This document shows positions 54,093 to 62,870 of a stretch of DNA of 64,000 nucleotides, piece by piece (position 1 is the stretch's first letter; each line of letters begins with the position of its first letter). The stretch is from positions 186,001 through 250,000 of the forward strand of contig NZ_JBHSGP010000012.1 in the NCBI RefSeq assembly GCF_042654525.1, read 5' to 3'. A program made the position numbers and the translations under genes. Source of the DNA: Geojedonia litorea (lineage in GTDB: Bacteria > Bacteroidota > Bacteroidia > Flavobacteriales > Flavobacteriaceae). Under the pieces are notes generated by a model. The model ran no database searches. It was not told where the DNA came from and saw only the letters and a list, made by a program, of their open reading frames with translations.

Positions 54093-56554
54093 GACCGCAG
54101 CTAATTCTTCTAATTTGCTTGCTTACAGGATTGTCTGCAGTTTCCCAAATTAAAGGAAAGGTTACCAACATTAACAATGAACCACTTCCATTTGTAAACA
54201 TTTATATTGAAAATACATTTACCGGAACAACTAGTAATGAAGATGGATATTATGAACTTAATCTAACTGAAACAAAAACCTACACATTCATATTTCAAAG
54301 CTTGGGCTTTAAAACAGTTAAAAGAACTGTTACCGCTGAAACACTTCCTTATACACTAAATGTCACTTTAGTAGATGAAGAAATAACACTAAATGAGGTT
54401 GTCATTAATTCTAATGATAATCCTGCAAACGCCATTATTAGGCAAGCTATTGCCAAACGAAAAGCGAATTTAGAACGCATTCAATCCTACAAAGCCAACT
54501 TCTATTCTCGAGGGCTTATCCGCATTAAAGAAGCTCCAGAAAAATTATTGGGTCAGGAAATAGGAGATCTTGGTGGTGGACTCGACTCCACAAGAAGTGG
54601 TATCATTTATTTATCTGAAACCATTTCAAAAATTGAATTTTTAAGGCCTAACAAACTGAAGGAAACCATTACAGCATCAAAAGTGAGTGGAAATGACAAC
54701 GGCTTTAGCTTCAATAATGCCATAGATGTGGATTATAATTTTTACAACAACACGATTGAGCTTGGCAACCAGATTATTTCTCCAATAGCCGATTATGCAT
54801 TTAATTATTACCGCTATACACTAGATGGCATTTTTTATGATGATCGCGGAAATCTCATAAATAAAGTAAAAGTGATTCCGAAACGTCAAAATGATCGCAT
54901 TTTTTCAGGACATATTTATATTGTTGAAAATCAATGGACCATTTACGCTTTGGAACTCACCATTACAGGCGAACAAGCACAAATACCAGCAGCAGATTTT
55001 ATTACAATTAAACAAAACTTTTCATATGCTGAACCCGATGCTATTTGGGCACTTATTTCACAAAGTATCGACTTTAAGTATGGAATATTCGGAATAAAAG
55101 GTGATGGTCGATTTACAGCGGTTTACAGCAATTATGAATTCAATCCTGAATTGATAAAGAAAGATTTCGGAGCTGAAATTGTATCATTTACAGAAGAAGC
55201 TAATAAAAAGGACTCCATATTTTGGAAAGCCTTACGTCCTGTACCTCTAACTGATGAAGAGATTACCGACTATATCAAAAAAGACAGTATTCAAATTATT
55301 CGAAAATCAAAACCTTATTTAGACTCCATCGATGCCAAAAACAACCGTTTTAAGCTAGGTAATATCCTTTCAGGTTATAATTACAGTAATTCCTTTAAGA
55401 ACTGGAATATGGGGGTCTCCTCTCCTATTTCTGCTTTAAGTTTTAATACGGTTCAAGGTTGGAATATTGATTTGAGAACCTACTACAGAAAGAATTACGA
55501 CGAATTTAGACGGTATTTTTCTTTTAATGGAACAGTCAATTATGGTTTTAGTGACCAGCGGTTACGAGGAACAGTATCAGCAACGTATAAATTCAATAAT
55601 ATAAGTCGGCCATTTTTAACAGTTTCTGGAGGTGTTGTCGCTCAACAATTCAATGCGAATGACCCTATTTCAAAAACCATAAATACGGCATTTTCATTGT
55701 TGGCCGAAAAGAATTATTTGAAACTTTACGATAAGTCCTTTGTTCAAATTTCATTTTCAAATGAATTGTTTAACGGTTTTCGTTTAAGTTCGTCTTTGGC
55801 ATTGGAACGTAGAAAAGCGCTTTTCAATACTACCGATCAGGTTTGGTACCCTAAATCTGATAGAAACTATACGAGTAACAATCCCCTTGATCCAAACAGT
55901 TTTGGAAGCATGCCTTTTGACACGCATACCATTGTGAAGTTGAATTTAAACGGCCGAATTAATTTTGGCAATACCTATTTAAGCTATCCGGGAAGTAAAA
56001 TCAATATTCCAAATGACGACATACCTAGTTTAACAATTGGCTATGAAAAAGGCTTTGCTGCAACCAAATCTGAATATAATTATGATCAAATAAAAGCGCA
56101 ATTGTCTCAAGACTTCAATATTGGTAATAAAGGTCACTTTCAATACAATATCAAAGCTGGAACTTTTTTTAATGCCAATGACATCTCCTTTATAGATTAT
56201 CAACATTTCAATGGAAACCAAACCCATATAGGTTCAGGATCTTACTTAAATGTGTTTAACAACTTACCTTATTATGAATTGAGCACGAACACTTCCTACT
56301 TTGAATTTCATGCCGAACATGATTTTAGCGGTTATATTTTAGGTAAAATCCCATTACTGAACGCTCTTAATTTCAATTTAATTCTTGGTGCCCATGCACT
56401 AGCAAGTCCCGACAACAATCCTTATCAAGAATATTCTATAGGAATTGATAATATTGGCTGGGGAAAATTCAGGTTTTCAAGATTGGATTATGTGCGTTCT
56501 TACAAAAGTGGTTTCCAAAGTGATGCAATTGTATTTGGTTTGAAGTTCTTTTAA
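54089..56554 (+). CDS. DUF5686 and carboxypeptidase-regulatory-like outer membrane protein
   Basis: This 821-residue protein has a signal peptide (to about residue 20, ending SQ), a CarboxypepD_reg-like domain (about 21-105: [20 protein letters not shown] and GYYELNL), then the DUF5686 domain with a middle soluble part and a C-terminal beta-barrel-like half rich in alternating aromatic residues, ending in FGLKFF, the type of terminal strand recognised by BAM. It is probably an outer membrane protein; function is unknown. It overlaps smpB by 4 bases and probably shares its transcript. Confidence 0.85.
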   Translation: MRPQLILLICLLTGLSAVSQIKGKVTNINNEPLPFVNIYIENTFTGTTSNEDGYYELNLTETKTYTFIFQSLGFKTVKRTVTAETLPYTLNVTLVDEEITLNEVVINSNDNPANAIIRQAIAKRKANLERIQSYKANFYSRGLIRIKEAPEKLLGQEIGDLGGGLDSTRSGIIYLSETISKIEFLRPNKLKETITASKVSGNDNGFSFNNAIDVDYNFYNNTIELGNQIISPIADYAFNYYRYTLDGIFYDDRGNLINKVKVIPKRQNDRIFSGHIYIVENQWTIYALELTITGEQAQIPAADFITIKQNFSYAEPDAIWALISQSIDFKYGIFGIKGDGRFTAVYSNYEFNPELIKKDFGAEIVSFTEEANKKDSIFWKALRPVPLTDEEITDYIKKDSIQIIRKSKPYLDSIDAKNNRFKLGNILSGYNYSNSFKNWNMGVSSPISALSFNTVQGWNIDLRTYYRKNYDEFRRYFSFNGTVNYGFSDQRLRGTVSATYKFNNISRPFLTVSGGVVAQQFNANDPISKTINTAFSLLAEKNYLKLYDKSFVQISFSNELFNGFRLSSSLALERRKALFNTTDQVWYPKSDRNYTSNNPLDPNSFGSMPFDTHTIVKLNLNGRINFGNTYLSYPGSKINIPNDDIPSLTIGYEKGFAATKSEYNYDQIKAQLSQDFNIGNKGHFQYNIKAGTFFNANDISFIDYQHFNGNQTHIGSGSYLNVFNNLPYYELSTNTSYFEFHAEHDFSGYILGKIPLLNALNFNLILGAHALASPDNNPYQEYSIGIDNIGWGKFRFSRLDYVRSYKSGFQSDAIVFGLKFF

Positions 56555-56561
56555 TGAGCAA

Positions 56562-58091
56562 TTAAAGCTTCTCCATCAAAATCGCCGTTATCGTTTTAAT
56601 CCCATCAATATAATTTCCCAAACGTATATTTTCATTAGGGCTATGCTGATTGTTATCAGGGTTAACCGTTGGAACAGCAACAGCTGGAATCCCCAGAGTA
56701 ATCACAAAAGGTGAAATAGGAATAGAACCTCCACCAGTTCTAATTTGAATAGGCTCATGACCAAATGCCGAGTACATTCCACGTCGTAACCATGCACCAA
56801 TTTCGGTATCAAAATCAGTTCTATAAGCACCATAGGAAACTTTGGCATTAAAACGTGCTATTTTATTATGTGACATACGTTCTTCTTCGGTTGGCTCATG
56901 ATCAACCAAATAATACCCCTGGTCTTGAATATAATCTTTTACAAGTTTGACCATATGTTCACCATCAGTTTCTTTCACCAATCTAATATTCAGTTCGGCT
57001 ATAGCAGTTGCCGGAATAATAGTTCGACGTTCATTACCAACCCAGGCTGCTTTTAATCCCAAAATCCCAAGAGCGGGATATTGCATTGCCTCTTGAAAAT
57101 TTGAACCTATGTTATCGGTACTTGCTATTCCAAAATTTTTTTGAATTTGAGGCTCATCATCTGGCACTTGTTTTAAAACCGATTTTACTTCATCAGAAAT
57201 TATAATGCCATCGTACCATCTGGGAATAGCAACTCTACCATCATCAAACCACATACCAGATAATAGTTGTGACAATTTCATGGCAGGATTAGGCGCATAA
57301 TTGCCATAATTGCCACTATGTAAAGGTACTCGCGGTCCAAACACCTCTAAAGAAATAGTTGCAATACCTCGAGCTCCATAAACCAAGGTAGGTGCATTCG
57401 ATAAATGACGTGGGCCATCAAATATTACCAACATATCGGCTTTGAGCTCTTCTTTATAAGCTTTTACAGCATTTGGTAATTGAGGTGAACCAAGTTCTTC
57501 TTCAAAATCCATTATGACTTTGATGTTGAAGTTAGGCTGGACATCTAAATCATTTAAAATGTCCATAGCTTTCAAAAACATCATATCTGGTCCTCGGGCG
57601 TCGGAAGCTGATCTAGAAAAAATGCGCCAATCTGGGTTGATGTCTCCTTGTAAATGACTCCATGGTATGATATCCCAATTGCCTTGAGCATTTTGTGTTT
57701 TCAATACTGGAATGTATGGATTAGGCTGAAACCATTTGGTTGAATCAACCGGCTGACCATCGACTTGTAAATATACCAACACCGTTTTATTGGCATTTGG
57801 AAACGATCGCGAGGCTAGTAATAACGGAACGGTTTCAGTCTCAAGACGCTTTGTGTTAAAGCCTCGTTGTTTAAATGCACGTTCACACCATTTTACATTG
57901 GGTTCTATTTCACTAGGATCATTGGCATCGTTAGGCAAGCTAAAAAACTCATAAAGTTCATCAAAGGAATCCTTGGCATAGCTTAAGGCCAATGCATCTA
58001 AATTTTGTCCATCAACCACCATAGTGGTCATAAAAAGAATTAAGAAGATCAAACTTTTTGTAAATACATCTTTTATTTTCATAATAATCAT
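56562..58091 (-). CDS. Secreted M20 family peptidase with a replaced metal-ligand residue
   Basis: This protein of 509 residues has a signal peptide (KIKDVFTKSLIFLILFMTTM) and an M20 dipeptidase fold. Family elements are SASDARGP (bridging Asp), FEEELGS (Glu pair) and QHSPNENI near the C-terminus. At the first metal site, where the family usually has GHxDVQPV, the sequence reads YLQVDGQPVD, so the His seems replaced by Gln while the Asp remains. Activity may be altered. I use the ATG at 58091, which overlaps the pcm stop by one base (TGATG); an ATG at 58082 also gives a good signal peptide. Confidence 0.85.
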   Translation of the reverse strand: MIIMKIKDVFTKSLIFLILFMTTMVVDGQNLDALALSYAKDSFDELYEFFSLPNDANDPSEIEPNVKWCERAFKQRGFNTKRLETETVPLLLASRSFPNANKTVLVYLQVDGQPVDSTKWFQPNPYIPVLKTQNAQGNWDIIPWSHLQGDINPDWRIFSRSASDARGPDMMFLKAMDILNDLDVQPNFNIKVIMDFEEELGSPQLPNAVKAYKEELKADMLVIFDGPRHLSNAPTLVYGARGIATISLEVFGPRVPLHSGNYGNYAPNPAMKLSQLLSGMWFDDGRVAIPRWYDGIIISDEVKSVLKQVPDDEPQIQKNFGIASTDNIGSNFQEAMQYPALGILGLKAAWVGNERRTIIPATAIAELNIRLVKETDGEHMVKLVKDYIQDQGYYLVDHEPTEEERMSHNKIARFNAKVSYGAYRTDFDTEIGAWLRRGMYSAFGHEPIQIRTGGGSIPISPFVITLGIPAVAVPTVNPDNNQHSPNENIRLGNYIDGIKTITAILMEKL

Positions 58092-58732
58092 CAATTTTTG
58101 TCCTCTAACATAGGAACAAATCTAAATTCACCAAATTCATGCTGTTCAAACTCTTTTTCTCCTTTTCTAATAAATAAAGTCATGGTTTGTACTTGATCAC
58201 CAACCGGAATCACCAATCGCCCTCCAATTTTGAGTTGGCCCAACAATGCTTTTGGCACTAAAGGTGCACCAGCCGTGACAATAATACTATCAAAAGGAGC
58301 TTCTGTCTTTAAGCCTTTATAACCATCGCCAAAAATTAATTTTTTAGGGCGATATCCCAAACTTGGAAGAAATTTGCTCGTTTTTTTAAAGAGTTCTTGT
58401 TGACGTTCAATACTAAACACTTGAGCACCTAACACACATAATAAAGCTGTTTGATACCCACTTCCAGTTCCTATTTCTAGAATTTTATCGCCTTTTTTGA
58501 CTTGTAATAATTCGGTTTGAAATGCAACAGTATAAGGCTGTGAAATGGTTTGATCGGCAGCGATTGGAAACGCCTTATCCTGATAAGCATGATCTAAAAA
58601 TCCAGAATCCATGAACAAATGTCTAGGAATTTTACTCAATCCATCCAACACTTTTTCGTCTGTAATTCCTTTATTTTTAACAACTTCAACTAACTTTTGC
58701 CTTAATCCTTTATGCTTAAATGTATCTTTCAA
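58091..58732 (-). CDS. pcm: Protein-L-isoaspartate O-methyltransferase
   Basis: Pcm methylates isoaspartyl residues in aged proteins, starting their repair, with SAM as donor. The 213-residue protein has VPRHLF-type segment IPRHLFMDSG, TISQPYTVAFQTELL, and the SAM-binding motif ILEIGTGSGYQTALL, then VTAGAPLVPKALL. It precedes the M20 peptidase, overlapping it by one base, so the two are co-translated. Both may act on damaged or degraded peptides, which is inference. Confidence 0.95.
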   Translation of the reverse strand: MKDTFKHKGLRQKLVEVVKNKGITDEKVLDGLSKIPRHLFMDSGFLDHAYQDKAFPIAADQTISQPYTVAFQTELLQVKKGDKILEIGTGSGYQTALLCVLGAQVFSIERQQELFKKTSKFLPSLGYRPKKLIFGDGYKGLKTEAPFDSIIVTAGAPLVPKALLGQLKIGGRLVIPVGDQVQTMTLFIRKGEKEFEQHEFGEFRFVPMLEDKN

Positions 58733-58858
58733 TGTTAGAGTGGGTTTAGACGCTAAAATAAAATAATAAGTCTGAAGTTGAAACTAAAATATAGAAATTT
58801 AAACTTCAACAGTTCTATCTCCAAAATTTGAAATACAGGGCTTTTAATATTAGTTTTA

Positions 58859-58891
58859 TTGGATGTTTTTACTTCAAAACAACTATTTTTG
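58859..58891 (+). promoter_or_regulatory. Promoter of the Gfo/Idh/MocA gene
   Basis: TTG (58859-58861), a 22-base spacer and TATTTTTG (58884-58891) fit the Bacteroidota consensus, 16 bases before the start codon. Confidence 0.7.
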
Positions 58892-58907
58892 TTAAAAACC
58901 TAAACAT

Positions 58908-59867
58908 ATGCTAAAAGCAGGAGTACTTGGTGCAGGGCATCTTGGAAAAATTCATTTAAGACTTCTAAAGCAATCTGAAAAATATCAGCTCGTAGGATTT
59001 TATGATGCCGACGAGAAAAACGCCAAAAAAGTGGAGGCCGAATTTGGTTACAAATATTTTAAATCCATTGAGGACCTTATTGATGCGGTAGATATGGTTG
59101 ATATTGTTACGCCGACCTTATCTCATTACGAATGTGCTAAAAAAGCCATTGCCAAAGGAAAACACATCTTTATAGAAAAGCCAATTACGAATACTGTTGA
59201 AGAGGCTGAACATATTAGGGAATTATTGGCACAACACAATATACGAGGCCAAGTGGGGCATGTAGAGCGCTTTAATCCAGCATTTATTGCAGTTAAGGAA
59301 AGCATTGTCAACCCCATGTTTATTGAAACGCATCGCTTGGCAGAATTCAATCCGAGAGGAACTGATGTTCCGGTGGTATTAGATTTAATGATACATGATA
59401 TTGATATTATTTTAAGTGTGGTAAAATCTAAAGTCAAGCATATATCGGCGAGTGGTGTTTCGGTAATTAGTGATACGCCTGATATTGCCAACGCCAGGAT
59501 TGAATTTGAGAATGGATGTGTTGCCAATTTAACGGCAAGCCGAATTTCACTGAAAAACATGCGCAAAACACGCTTCTTCCAAAAGGACGCCTATATTTCG
59601 GTTGATTTTTTAGAGAAAAAATGTGAAGTGGTAAAAATGAAAGATGCACCTGAACATCCTGGTGATTTTGATATGATTCTACAAAATGCCGAAGGCATAA
59701 AAAAGCAAATCTATTTTGATAATCCTGAAATTTCGAACAATAATGCTATTTTAGACGAGCTCGAAACTTTTGCAGACGCCATCAATACGAATTCAACTCC
59801 CGTTGTGACCTTACATGACGGCACCGAAGCTTTGCGTGTCGCCACTATGATTATCAATCAATTTTAA
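58908..59867 (+). CDS. Gfo/Idh/MocA family oxidoreductase
   Basis: This 319-residue NAD(P)-dependent oxidoreductase has the Rossmann motif GAGHLGKIHLR at the N-terminus, the EKP motif (HIFIEKPITNT, with the conserved Lys), and a DLMIHDIDIIL segment in the C-terminal domain. The family acts on sugars or other polyols, or on bile-pigment-like compounds; the substrate is not evident. hbd follows after 51 bases and may share the transcript. Confidence 0.9.
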   Translation: MLKAGVLGAGHLGKIHLRLLKQSEKYQLVGFYDADEKNAKKVEAEFGYKYFKSIEDLIDAVDMVDIVTPTLSHYECAKKAIAKGKHIFIEKPITNTVEEAEHIRELLAQHNIRGQVGHVERFNPAFIAVKESIVNPMFIETHRLAEFNPRGTDVPVVLDLMIHDIDIILSVVKSKVKHISASGVSVISDTPDIANARIEFENGCVANLTASRISLKNMRKTRFFQKDAYISVDFLEKKCEVVKMKDAPEHPGDFDMILQNAEGIKKQIYFDNPEISNNNAILDELETFADAINTNSTPVVTLHDGTEALRVATMIINQF

Positions 59868-59918
59868 AAGAAATTAATATAAAATACATTCATTTATTAG
59901 AATGAAAATAAACAGTTT

Positions 59919-60806
59919 ATGAAAAATATTGCAGTAATAGGAGCCGGAACCATGGGAAATGGAATTGCCCACACTTGTGCACAAGCCGGCTTTAAAGTTC
60001 AATTAATTGATATTAGTGAAGTCTCCTTGAAAAAAGGAATGCAAACCATTTCGAATAATCTAGATCGCATGGTTTCTAAAGAAAAAATTACCGAAGCAGA
60101 TAAGCAATCGGTATTAAATAACATAACCACCTTTACTGATATTACTGAAGGTGTAGAATATGCAAGTTTAGTGATTGAAGCAGCCACTGAAAATTTAGAT
60201 CTAAAACTAAAAATTTTTAAACAATTGGACAAAGATTGTCCAGAAGACACTATACTAGCAACAAATACCTCTTCAATATCCATTACACAGATTGCTTCTG
60301 TTACATCAAGACCCGAAATGGTCATTGGTATGCACTTTATGAACCCTGTGCCCATCATGAAACTTGTTGAGATTATTCGAGGCTATAACACGAGTGATAC
60401 CATTACCAAAACTATAATGGACTTGTCTGTTACACTGGGTAAAATCCCTGTAGAGGTTAATGATTACCCGGGATTTGTGGCCAATAGAATTTTAATGCCA
60501 ATGCTAAATGAGTCTATTGAAACCCTATACAATGGTGTTGCCGGTGTGGAAGAAATCGATACCGTAATGAAATTAGGTATGGCTCACCCTATGGGTCCTT
60601 TGCAGTTAGCAGATTTTATAGGTTTAGATGTTTGCCTATCCATACTTAACGTTATGTATGACGGTTTCAAAAATCCTAAATACGCGCCTTGCCCACTTTT
60701 AGTAAATATGGTTAGAGCTGGAAAATTAGGAGTAAAATCTGGTGAAGGATTTTATGATTATTCCCAAAGTAAAAAAGCAGAGCAAGTTTCAAAACAGTTT
60801 CAGTAA
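59919..60806 (+). CDS. hbd: 3-hydroxybutyryl-CoA dehydrogenase
   Basis: This NAD(P)-dependent enzyme oxidises 3-hydroxyacyl-CoA to 3-ketoacyl-CoA. The 295-residue protein has the dinucleotide motif GAGTMGNGIAHTCA, TNTSSISITQIA, the catalytic His in GMHFMNPVPIMKLVE, and YPGFVANRILMPMLNE, then a C-terminal domain with LGMAHPMGPLQLADF. The size fits the stand-alone bacterial enzyme rather than a FadB fusion. It likely serves fatty acid or amino acid degradation. Confidence 0.94.
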   Translation: MKNIAVIGAGTMGNGIAHTCAQAGFKVQLIDISEVSLKKGMQTISNNLDRMVSKEKITEADKQSVLNNITTFTDITEGVEYASLVIEAATENLDLKLKIFKQLDKDCPEDTILATNTSSISITQIASVTSRPEMVIGMHFMNPVPIMKLVEIIRGYNTSDTITKTIMDLSVTLGKIPVEVNDYPGFVANRILMPMLNESIETLYNGVAGVEEIDTVMKLGMAHPMGPLQLADFIGLDVCLSILNVMYDGFKNPKYAPCPLLVNMVRAGKLGVKSGEGFYDYSQSKKAEQVSKQFQ

Positions 60807-60820
60807 TCTGTAAACAAAAT

Positions 60821-60886
60821 ACTGATAACTGATAACTGATTACGGACTACTAATTACTGACTACTCACCACTCACTACTAATTACT
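60821..60886 (+). repeat. ACT-rich short tandem and direct repeats before the DUF1015 gene
   Basis: ACTGATA is repeated almost three times at 60821-60840, and ACTACTAATTACT occurs at 60846-60858 and again at 60874-60886, in a stretch composed mostly of ACT, ACC and ATT words. It ends 7 bases before the start codon at 60894. It is not a CRISPR: the units are too short and irregular. Confidence 0.85.
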
Positions 60887-60893
60887 AAATAAC

Positions 60894-62132
60894 ATGGCAA
60901 AAATAATTCCGTTTAAAGCAGTACGTCCTACAAGGGACAAGGTTAGTTTAGTGGCTTCACGCTCCTATCAAACTTATACCAAAGCTGAACGGGAAGCTAG
61001 ATTAGACTATAATCCATTTTCATTTTTGCACATTGTTAATCCAGGATATAAATATGACAAGGAAATCACTGGAATACAACGCTATCAGCTCGTTAAAAAT
61101 CGTTATCAAGAATTCAAAGAAGATGATGTGTTTGTTCAAGATGACAAAACCTGCTTTTATATATACAAAATTATTGATAGAGACGGACAGGTTTTTAACG
61201 GTATTGTTGCAGCCGCAAGTGCAGAGGATTATGAAAAGAATATTATTAAAAAACACGAAGACACCATAGAATATCGTGAACATATTTTTAAGAATTATTT
61301 AAAAACTGTTGGCTTTAATGCAGAACCAGTACTTCTAACCTATCCAGACAATGATAAGATATTTAGTGTCATTGAAAAAGTACAACAAGAACGTGCCGAA
61401 TTTGAATTTACTACCACCTATAAGGACACCCATTATTTATGGTTACTTGATGGTGATTCAGATCTAGAAACTTTAACAAAAAGCTTCAATGAAATGCCTT
61501 CATTGTATATTGCCGATGGCCATCATCGTTCAGCATCATCTTATTTGCTATATAAAGATCTAAAGCAGAACAATCCATCGCATAACGGTACAGAACCCTA
61601 TAATTACTTCATGTCGTTTTTAATTCCAGAATCTGAACTAAAAATATATGCCTTCAATCGTCATATAAAAGATTTAAACGGATTAAGTAAGGAAGAATTT
61701 CTTATTCAGTTAGATGCAGAATACAGAATAGAAAACAGAGGCAAAACAGCATATCAACCTACTACCAAACATCATTTTACAATGTATTTGGATGGAGAAT
61801 TTTACTCCTTGTATTTACGAAAATCGAATTATAAATTTAATACTTCGCTAGATGCTTTAGATTCACAATTGCTTTATAAGACCATATTAGAGCCCATTTT
61901 GGGAATTGAGGATCCTCGTAATGATTTAAGAATACATTATAGCAATGGCAAAGGCGATATTATAAACATAAAAAACGCCGTAGATAGCGGCGAATATGCT
62001 GTCGGGTTTGGCATGGTAGCAATTACCATTGACGAGCTCAAGCAAATTGCCGACGACGGACTCAAAATGCCCCCAAAAAGCACCTTTATCGAACCTAAAC
62101 TACGCAGTGGTGTAACAATTTATGAATTTTGA
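60894..62132 (+). CDS. DUF1015 domain protein
   Basis: This 412-residue protein matches DUF1015. It has IPFKAVRPTRDKVSLVASRS at the start and PSLYIADGHHRSASSYL near residue 205. DUF1015 proteins are widespread and uncharacterised; the DGHHR element resembles motifs of the ParB/sulfiredoxin fold, including the SerK free-serine kinase, but that is only a resemblance here. It is cytoplasmic. yggS follows after 33 bases. Confidence 0.85.
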   Translation: MAKIIPFKAVRPTRDKVSLVASRSYQTYTKAEREARLDYNPFSFLHIVNPGYKYDKEITGIQRYQLVKNRYQEFKEDDVFVQDDKTCFYIYKIIDRDGQVFNGIVAAASAEDYEKNIIKKHEDTIEYREHIFKNYLKTVGFNAEPVLLTYPDNDKIFSVIEKVQQERAEFEFTTTYKDTHYLWLLDGDSDLETLTKSFNEMPSLYIADGHHRSASSYLLYKDLKQNNPSHNGTEPYNYFMSFLIPESELKIYAFNRHIKDLNGLSKEEFLIQLDAEYRIENRGKTAYQPTTKHHFTMYLDGEFYSLYLRKSNYKFNTSLDALDSQLLYKTILEPILGIEDPRNDLRIHYSNGKGDIINIKNAVDSGEYAVGFGMVAITIDELKQIADDGLKMPPKSTFIEPKLRSGVTIYEF

Positions 62133-62165
62133 CAATGCCCACTTTTAAAAACACGTTTATATAGA

Positions 62166-62834
62166 ATGAGTATTCAACAAAACATACAACATTTAAAATC
62201 ACAATTACCAAATCACGTTACTTTGGTTGCTGTTTCCAAGACCAAACCAACCAGTGACATCTTCGAAGCTTATAATACAGGTCATCGTCATTTTGGGGAG
62301 AACAAAATTCAGGAAATGGTTGAGAAGTATGAACAATTACCTAAAGACATTCAATGGCACATGATTGGCCATGTCCAACGTAATAAGGTGAAGTATATGG
62401 CCCATTTTGTGAATTTAATCCATGGCGTTGACAGTTTTAAACTGCTCAGGGAAATAGATAAACAGGCAAGCAATTTTGGGCGTATAATTAATTGTTTATT
62501 TCAGATTAAAATTGCTGAAGAAGATAGTAAATTTGGTATGTCGGCCAAAACAGCATCAGAAATAATTCAATCGAAAGAATTTTTAGAATTAAAAAACGTT
62601 TGTATTACCGGTGTCATGGGGATGGCTACATTTACTGATGACACTAATAAAATAAAAGAGGAATTTAATAGACTTAAAACTATTTTTGATTCCTTGAAAC
62701 AACATTCAAATATTAATTTTAAACTCGAAACCATTAGTATGGGCATGAGTGGGGATTACCAGCTAGCAATAGATTGTGGAAGCACTATGATTAGAGTTGG
62801 AAGCCATATTTTTGGGGAAAGAAATTATAACTAA
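62166..62834 (+). CDS. yggS: YggS family PLP homeostasis protein
   Basis: YggS/PROSC proteins bind PLP and keep its free pool and vitamin B6 metabolism in balance; they lack a known catalytic reaction. The 222-residue protein has the PLP-lysine segment VAVSKTKP near residue 24, HFGENKIQEMVEK, WHMIGHVQRNKVKY, and SMGMSGDYQLAIDCGSTMIRVGS near the C-terminus. It lies between DUF1015 and the exonuclease gene on the same strand. Confidence 0.93.
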   Translation: MSIQQNIQHLKSQLPNHVTLVAVSKTKPTSDIFEAYNTGHRHFGENKIQEMVEKYEQLPKDIQWHMIGHVQRNKVKYMAHFVNLIHGVDSFKLLREIDKQASNFGRIINCLFQIKIAEEDSKFGMSAKTASEIIQSKEFLELKNVCITGVMGMATFTDDTNKIKEEFNRLKTIFDSLKQHSNINFKLETISMGMSGDYQLAIDCGSTMIRVGSHIFGERNYN

Positions 62835-62870
62835 TATTATTAATTACACAAATAAACGCATAAACCATAG

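Noticed and set aside
60821..60886. Short repeats before DUF1015 as a CRISPR array
   Set aside because: The units are 7 and 13 bases, irregular, with no spacers of constant length and no cas genes.
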